Source: Hyalella azteca
Taxonomy: Eukaryota; Arthropoda; Malacostraca; Amphipoda; Hyalellidae
NCBI RefSeq assembly: GCF_000764305.2
Contig: NW_025931313.1
Coordinates: 211,824 to 275,823, forward strand
DNA length: 64,000 nucleotides
Direction of reading: 5' to 3'
In this document: one piece after another, positions 57,199-64,000 of the stretch
Layout of the letters: every line of letters starts with the position of its first letter
Numbering within the stretch: position 1 is the first letter of the stretch
Notes under the pieces: model-generated
The model's input: only the letters and a program-made list of their open reading frames with translations
Databases searched by the model: none
Told to the model about the DNA's origin: nothing
Translations under genes and position numbers: made by a program

Positions 57199-57460
57199 CC
57201 AACTGACGGCCAACTGACGGTCAACTGACGGCCAACTGGGGGCCAACTGACGGCCAACTGACGGCCAACTGACGGCCAACTGACGGCCAACAGACGGCCA
57301 ACTGACGGCCAGACAATGACAAACCGACGGTCACTCGTGCAGTGACAAACTGACAGCCAACCTACGGCCAATCGGCGGCCAACTAACGGCAAACCCCTTA
57401 GCTTCTGACGGCTTTATGACGGTCATTCAATGACCGTTTAACGGCCAACTGTCGGCCAAC
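57199..57460. repeat. 11-bp GACGGCCAACT array with a degenerate right end
   Basis: Begins GAGGCCAACTGACGG directly after the 18-bp array; the last ~130 bp are decayed. It shares its unit with 48604-48687. Confidence 0.92.
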
Positions 57461-57580
57461 AGTTTTTATATTCTAAAAGTATATAAAAATTAAATTATGC
57501 TGCGGCTTTTATTTTAGAAATCAAACTACAAATAATAATGTGCAATGAAGTACCGGACAAGATTTAGGATTTACGTGTAT

Positions 57581-57787
57581 TCATCAGTGTTCAGCATACG
57601 TGCCGTGCCGCACGCTGGTTCCCAAAAATGTGTTCTTTCATGTTCATCAGTGTTCAGAATACGTGCACGTATCGTACGATGGTTCCCACTAATGCATTCT
57701 CTTATGTTCATCAGTGTTCAGTATACGTGCACGTGTCACACGATGATTCCCACTAATGTGTTCTCTTATGTTCATCAGTATTCAATA
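57581..57787. repeat. ~63-bp minisatellite, 3-4 copies
   Basis: The unit begins TCATCAGTGTTCAGAATACG and includes ATGGTTCCCACTAATG and TTCTCTTATGT. Confidence 0.92.
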
Positions 57788-57899
57788 AAAGCCGGAGCGG
57801 GCACTGAAAAATGATCCGAAATCAGGTAATGGCGTCCGGGTCCATGGAATACGAGTCTTTTGATAAAACGGAGCGGCCGTTATACCAGTCTTTTAATCG

Positions 57900-58100
57900 G
57901 GATTAACGATTGATCGTGCGCGCTCGAGGATTATTGGGATCATATACACATGAGGATTAATATGATCATGCGTACGTTTAAATTAATGGTATGGTGGGCG
58001 GACGAGGAATAATTGGATCATATACGAATGAGGATTAATATGATCACGTGTATGTTTTGATTAATGGGATGATGAGGGCACAAAGGTTAATGGGATAGAC
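57900..58100. repeat. ~72-bp diverged repeat, ~2.5 copies
   Basis: TTGGATCATATACGAATGAG, GATTAATATGATCACG and TTAATGGGATG phrases recur in order. Confidence 0.82.
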
Positions 58101-58206
58101 CCAAATCAAATTTGTGAGTGTGTATACATTCAGAAACACAGTACATTCATTCACAAGAATAAAAAACCTGAACAGAAATTCAATTGGTATCGAACAAAAA
58201 ATCATT

Positions 58207-58290
58207 GAACGAATGAGTCATCCACAATTATACTGAGCGAATGAGTCATCCACAATTATACTGAGCGAATGAGTCATCCAACATTTTAAG
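58207..58290. repeat. 28-bp repeat, 3 copies
   Basis: The unit is GCGAATGAGTCATCCACAAT plus TATACTGA. Confidence 0.9.
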
Positions 58291-58735
58291 AAAAATCGAT
58301 CGATTCTCGTCGGTCGCTGAGGAACTGCGTACGACTGCGGTCAATAATTCTTCTCTCCCCTAGCAGTTCAAGTACTTTTTTTCATTTCCGTCCCAATATT
58401 GACATGATGGTAATTTATCCTATAAATATTTTAGAACGATCCTTCTTAAAACTTTTTATTCATGTGAGAAGACCATAGTTCTCAAAATCGGAGTGTCTGT
58501 ATAAACTACAAAGACATTACTGAAATAGCAAATTAACTCCTGCTAAATGATTTGTGATCAAATATCAGCCTCGTAACATATTTGGCTGTGAAGCAAACAA
58601 CCTTAAATTGAGGAAGCAGGCTGTTTGCTGTACCCGCGGTTCTTGATGAGCCAGTTACTGAAGCAAATTATATTTTTATTCTTGAGACAAGTTGTTTACT
58701 TGAAGGTTGGAGTAGCCAATAGCGGAAGCTTTTCT
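58291..58735. other. unique sequence, nothing recognised
   Basis: No array or coding sequence is supported between the 28-bp and 60-bp repeats. Confidence 0.3.
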
Positions 58736-58992
58736 AATTTAATTCCAGCCCCAAGCTAGTTACTGACACAGCTCAGCTGATAAATGGAACTGTAAGAATT
58801 TAATTCAAGCCCAAAGTTATTTAGTGACACTGCTCAGCTGATAAATGGAATTGTCAGCAATTAATTCCAGGCCTAAGTTATTTACTGACACAGCACAGCT
58901 GATAATTGGAACTGTCAGCAGTTAATTCCAGCCCCAGGCTGTTTCCTTGATAGCCAGCCAGCACAGCTGATAACTGAAGCTATCAGCCGCTG
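58736..58992. repeat. 60-bp minisatellite, ~4 copies
   Basis: The unit includes TTAATTCCAGCCCCAAGCTA, GTTACTGACACAGCTCAGCT and GATAAATGGAACTGT; it is diverged. Confidence 0.9.
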
Positions 58993-59140
58993 ATCATTCG
59001 TAAGGGTGAGGGTGGCCAAAACCCTCGTTCGTCGCACCAGTTCGGAATGGACGCCACAGCCGCAGCGATGAGGGAAGGAGTTTATAGCCCTCAGATTATT
59101 ACGTGACGAGGGACAAGAATTGCGGTCATTGCTGCCGAGG

Positions 59141-59510
59141 GTTGCAGAGAACACCATTGTGAGAACACCGGTTGCCGGACCGAGCCTCTTGATGCCATTG
59201 TGAGAACACCGGTTGCCGGACCGAGCCTCTTGATGCAATTGTGAGAACATTGGTTGCCTGACCGAGCCTCTTGATGCCGTTGGGAGAACATTGGTTGCCG
59301 GACCGAGCCTCTTGATGCAATTGTGAGAACATTGGTTGCCGGACCGAGCCTCTTGATGCCATTGTGAGAACATTGGTTGCCGGACCGAGCCTCTTGATGC
59401 CATTGTGAGAACATTGGTTGCCTGACCGAGCCTCTTGATGCCGTTGGGAGAACATTGGTTGCCGGACCGAGCCTCCTGATGCCATTGTGAGAACATCAGT
59501 TACTGGAAAT
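59141..59510. repeat. 41-bp minisatellite, 9 copies
   Basis: The unit is CCATTGTGAGAACATTGGTT plus GCCGGACCGAGCCTCTTGATG. A GCCTGACC unit followed by a CCGTTGGG unit occurs twice (near 59240-59285 and 59410-59455), indicating a higher-order duplication. Three minus-strand ORFs of 107-193 codons are array readings. Confidence 0.94.
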
Positions 59511-59523
59511 TGCCTTTTGGCCA

Positions 59524-59645
59524 CAGAGAAATTATCAAAAAGCCGAATGCCATTATTATGGCCAGAGAAATTATCAATAAACTAAATGCTATTATTATGG
59601 CAAGAGAAATAATCAATAAGCCGAATGTCATTATTATGGCCAAAA
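59524..59645. repeat. ~39-bp repeat, 3 copies
   Basis: The unit contains GAGAAATTATCAATAAACTA and ATGCTATTATTATGGCC. Confidence 0.9.
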
Positions 59646-62438
59646 TTAATTGAACGACGTACAGACTCGCGATCCTCACTGCTGCTGTTGCCATGAGCAT
59701 CCGTGACTGTAGTGATAATTACGCCACGTGCTTGGTTTAATCATTTTAATAATCCAATTTTATTATTAGTAATTTGGTTGCAATACCTGGCCTCGCGGTT
59801 CTATATGAAATGTTAAAAGAACGCTCTGGTCAAAATTATTGTGTCACATGTCGCTTAAAAAAATCTGCAATAACGTTTATGGCAGGAGTTTAATTAAAAA
59901 TCTTTGTGTTAAGTGTTGCCCTTTTTCAATCATTTGAATTTCGAACAGCATGTGTCATTTTAATTACTGCATAACAAGTTAAAGCTCAATTCATTTATGC
60001 CACGTGATTCGCAGTAAGCAATTACATCATACATTCGCTGAAATCACGGTGTCAAAAAGACTTTAAACATAGAAAACAGCAGCTAAATTCACCATATTTT
60101 CATCAAAAAAATTTCAGAGACTATTTCCATAATCAGTTCAAAAACTTATAAAATACCAACAAAATCGACAGAGAAAAGCCAAATTGAAACGGAGAAGACT
60201 AAAACCGAAGATTAAAACCTAGGTATAGCAACAAGAGACTAAGGAACATGAAGATCTTACCATTCACACTTTCAAATTTATGAGAACAGTCATGTGTGTG
60301 ATGAAATGATGAAACAGGCATGGCATGTGTCTGATGAAACAGGCACGACAAATTACAAATATAAATTTGGCATGATTGAATAAGAAGCGTATTAAGGTAT
60401 TCAGCGAACGTCTTCATTCATCGCCCGCCGCTATTCACTGAATGGCCGTGATACGTCAGCGTTACTCCCACGCGTTCGTTACAGACGATGACGACGAGGG
60501 TGCTAATCATCGTCACACGTTAAGTCATCTAATGGGAAGGGGGATTTGTCCTGCAATATATATGATAATTGACAAGACTCTTAATAGAGCCTGCACTTAA
60601 TGGGCTCAGACACTACGGTCTTTTTCTTATTAGAAGCTACTGCAAGCTTGAGAGATAATTTACGACGCAAAAAGGCAAGAAATTATTCCTGGACTAAATA
60701 TTTTCTACAGAAGAGAACATTAATCAGTCCATCTAATTTTTTACAGCTTGTCTCTACGCTGACAAGCAGACGTCAAGTTTCATTCCACTGTATATATAAT
60801 GAGAATTGGGACATATTTTTTCTGGACAAATCTAATGAATGAATACTTAGGAATAAAATCAAAAGTGACCGTCTCTCTCCCCTTTCCCTTTCACAATTGC
60901 AGGCGGCGCTTGCCACTTCATATGGTTTGACCGTCTTCTCCCCCTTCCCCTTCACAATTGCAGCTTTAATGGCTCTCTTGTAAATCATACTTAGGAGCAG
61001 CAACGCGGCATACTAAGCAGTGCCAATAGAGCACTACGACGCCACTTGCTACACTTGCTACACTTGCTACACTCAAGTCTGCAGCTGTAGCGAGTCCGGT
61101 GCTCATGCTAATAGCGCTGTAGCGATTATGATGTTGCGCTTACATGTGGCGCCACTTGCTTCAATTGCTACATTTGCTACACGTGCCAAATGCCCATTGC
61201 TACACTTGCTAGATCTTCCACATTTTTAACCGCAGCGAGTCCGATGGTTGGGATAATCACCGCAGTCGCATCACTGCAATATGAAACGCTCTTTTTGTTT
61301 ATATTTTAGTCATGTTTTTGAAACTGCAAGTACATTAAGTTCATAATTACTTCAAACCTCTTAGCTACTTGCAAATCGTGATTATTCGGGGCAGCATTTA
61401 AAAAGATAGACAAATATGAGTTGGCATCCAGCCTATAATTAGAAAAATCCACAAGAAACTGTGATATTTGGGACAGTGATTAGCAGCAACGAGCATCATA
61501 TAATATGCATCAAGAATGAAACTTATATAAAAACATTGTTAAAATCCGATAATGTTCACTTTGTTCACTAAATAACATGATTTGCTGGACGTGTGGGGCG
61601 AAGGCAAGTTTGAGAAGCGTTGTTTTGTCCTGAGGTGGACGCCCGTAAAGCTCCTAACGACTCCTGCAGTGCAAATAAAAACAGGAATCTTGCAGTCTCC
61701 CCGGCCCGTTATTGACTTTCTGCGGCCATAACGTCTCTTCGATGCTGCCATTCTCTTGCTTACTCTTGTTCTGTACACCAACGATGTTGCTTAATATTCT
61801 GTGCTACCTTTTATCTTTTCGAGTGATCGAATCGAAATAACTGCGACTTCAAAAATATCTAATTCTATTTTATTTATTTATTTTTATTATACGGAATCGA
61901 AAAATTGTGTATTATTTTCTTTAGCAATGTAAAAACTATTAGCGTTATCTTCTGGAGATATAAAATGTCTCAATATTTTTAAAAATTGCTCATACGTTAT
62001 TTTCGTTACATGTGGAAATACTCTCAAAAGTTGCTGTCTACGATCATCATCATATCTGAACCTTAAATAACTAGTAAACTGCCCGCTTATTAACAAATTA
62101 AACAATATATCATAATCGTTAATCAGTTCCTGGTTTTTCAAAGTTAAAAATTTATGTAAAAATAAAACAAGTAAAAAACACACATCTTAACATAATGTAT
62201 ATTAAATTATACACATTATGAGGCACTTTATTCGCCCACCACACGTGTGTTATTTCCCAAGCTTCTCCCTGTATTCTTTGGCTGCCAATATTCAGAGATT
62301 AAATTAATACACATGAAAAATGAAGCGTGATGAACCACGTGCCACGGAAGTGATGACATTGATGACTTGCACTATTGATGATGAAGCGCAGCCGCCATCA
62401 TGTCTTGAATGGTGAATCTTTCAACGCCGTAATGAATG
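59646..62438. other. AT-rich stretch with two small orphan ORFs
   Basis: The 98-codon minus-strand ORF at 61887-62183 is non-repetitive (motif YDDDRRQQLLRVFPHV) and protein-like in appearance, but unrecognised. The ORF at 60600-60842 is similar in status. Small TTGCTACAC repeats lie at 61048-61075 and 61148-61210. Paired TTCACAATTGCAG phrases occur near 60890 and 60950. Confidence 0.35.
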
Positions 62439-62656
62439 TGTAGGCCTTCAGACAATCTTGGTGAAGGCAGGCCTTCAGACAATCTTGGTGAAGGCAGGCC
62501 TTCAGACAATCTTGGTGAAAGCAGACCTTCAGACAATCTTGGTGAAGGTAGGCCTTCAGACAATCTTGGTGAAGGCAGACCATCAGACAATCTTGGTGAA
62601 GGCAGACCATCAGACAATCTTGGTGAAGGCAGACCATCAGACAATCTTGGTGAAGT
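62439..62656. repeat. 27-bp minisatellite, 8 copies
   Basis: The unit is GGCCTTCAGACAATCTTGGT plus GAAGGCA. Nine codons long and open in several frames. Confidence 0.95.
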
Positions 62657-63755
62657 TAGACTTTAAAAAAACTTCTATGTTATAATCAACGAAACGGCGG
62701 AAAAAAACTTCCAATGCTATAATAATTATTTTTACCAGTAAATATAGTAATATTTGTATAAATCATTCAATGAGCTATTCATAATATTGAGTGACTACAC
62801 AAGACATTTTGCGTTTTAGAGAATGCGTTGTATTATACATGATCTTACGGTACTGTATTGCAGAAATTTGTTAACACAGAGTGCAATATGTAAGTAATAT
62901 GTATGAAACATGAAAGTTTAATGTATGTAATATTTATGTAATATTTATGACGAACATTTTAAGGCAACATAACTAGTAGTGTATACAACATAAAGTCATA
63001 TTGCATGTTTCGTCTCTGAACATCCAAACCATGTTCCTCATAGCCGTGTGCCTTCGATCAATAAATGCTCGCACAATATCAAGCAAGAGTAGCGCTCTAT
63101 AACTACAATGACGGTGGTTTTAACAAGAGGACTTGATGGTTAATAGTCGCTTATAAATCTTGCATGTTACAGTCCCTAAAATATGAAGCTTTTAGGACAT
63201 TAAAGGAGAGAGCGTCGACTAGCCGATGGCAAGCGCTTCTCAGTTCAGAAAATTCAGAGGAGGGAAAACTTCATTATGTTTATATTTATTATATTGTTTA
63301 TATTACTTATGATCATTTATTATGTTATACCCTTAACATGTTATATGTTTAAATTTGGTGCATTTATTATAGGGAAATGAAATTATATACAGCAGACTGA
63401 GAAACAATCGTTCTGAAATGAAACTATCATAATTTAATTTCAGATTTATGAGATGATTCAGATCGGATTTTTATTTTAGATCATTCATATGAATGATTCC
63501 ATACATTATTACTCCAGAAATCCAAAACAGTGTAGGCGTGATCATAAACAAGGTATACAAGTTAAACAACAGCAATAATTCAAGTTATAAAAACAAATAC
63601 CAACTATAAGAACATATACAATTGTATAAGTTAAATGCCAAGAATAATAAGCTATAATAAAAAGTTACGAGAAAATAATTTGGCGCTTTTAATTTCTGTT
63701 GCGGATCCATAAACGAACTGCAGGTTTATAAACGATCGCATCGCTCGCAGCGGAA
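62657..63755. other. AT-rich stretch, nothing recognised
   Basis: No array or supported gene. Confidence 0.35.
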
Positions 63756-64000
63756 GACTGGCTGCAGACAAGACTGGCTGCAGACAAGACTGGCTGCAGA
63801 CAAGACTGGCTGCAGACACGACTGGCTGCAGACAAGACTGGCTGCAGACACGACTGGCTGCAGACACGACTGGCTGCAGACAAGACTGCCTGCAGATAAG
63901 ACTGGCTGCAGACACGACTGGCTGCAGACAAGACTGGCTGCAGACACGACTGGCTGCAGACACGACTGGCTGCAGACACGACTGGCTGCAGACAAGACTG
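63756..64000. repeat. 16-bp GCAGACAAGACTGGCT array, ~15 copies, running off the window
   Basis: GACAAG and GACACG variants alternate irregularly, and each unit carries CTGCAG at its junction. Three overlapping minus-strand ORFs (Ser/Ala/Cys/Gln-rich) are readings of it. Confidence 0.95.

Noticed and set aside
58915..59524. 193- and 132-codon minus-strand ORFs
   Set aside because: Readings of the 41-bp array in different frames.

Overview
The window looks like AT-rich, gene-poor nuclear DNA of an arthropod. Four observations point that way: a short (TTAGG)n telomere-type tract at 26.37 kb; Helentron-type elements carrying a (GTCY)n microsatellite, a class described from arthropods; a mariner relic; and one long eukaryotic-style membrane-protein ORF. 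No bacterial gene order, operon, tRNA, rRNA or CRISPR array was seen. The extreme minisatellite load would suit a crustacean such as a malacostracan, but that is only an inference.

One convincing host gene is present: an uninterrupted 1446-codon ORF on the minus strand (23548 to 19208). It has a signal peptide, a long variable N-terminal ectodomain, about seven membrane segments and a long polar, Gln/His-rich tail. It most resembles the PRRT3/PRRT4-like (proline-rich transmembrane) family. The other long ORFs are mostly stop-free readings of tandem arrays or lie in dispersed repeats. A few orphan ORFs are listed at low confidence.

By rough count, forty-odd tandem arrays (unit lengths from 5 to about 100 bp) occupy about one sixth of the window. 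Region by region: 0-9 kb, minisatellites plus five copies of a CACTCAG-ended short element; 9-19 kb, AT-rich DNA with the 24-bp higher-order array at 12.1 kb and a C/T-rich array at 13.8 kb; 19-23.6 kb, the membrane-protein gene; 24-36 kb, a perfect 40-bp hairpin and many arrays; 36-38.2 kb, two inverted (GTCY)n elements; 40-41 kb, a 68-bp array; 42.4-45.7 kb, a transposon cluster (three CACTCAG copies, a mariner relic and a TTAA-flanked 1.06-kb foldback element); 48-51 kb, a library-adapter artefact and further arrays; 53-64 kb, arrays, a third (GTCY)n element and a 250-bp foldback element. The window ends inside a 16-bp array.

The most notable results are a short inverted-repeat element family with about twelve copies here that I do not recognise, the three (GTCY)n Helentron-like elements, the TTAA-flanked foldback element, and a back-to-back pair of Tn5 mosaic ends at 48688-48725. 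The last is a Nextera mate-pair junction adapter left in the assembly, so the sequence is probably chimeric there. One N at 2437 marks another doubtful join between two different arrays.
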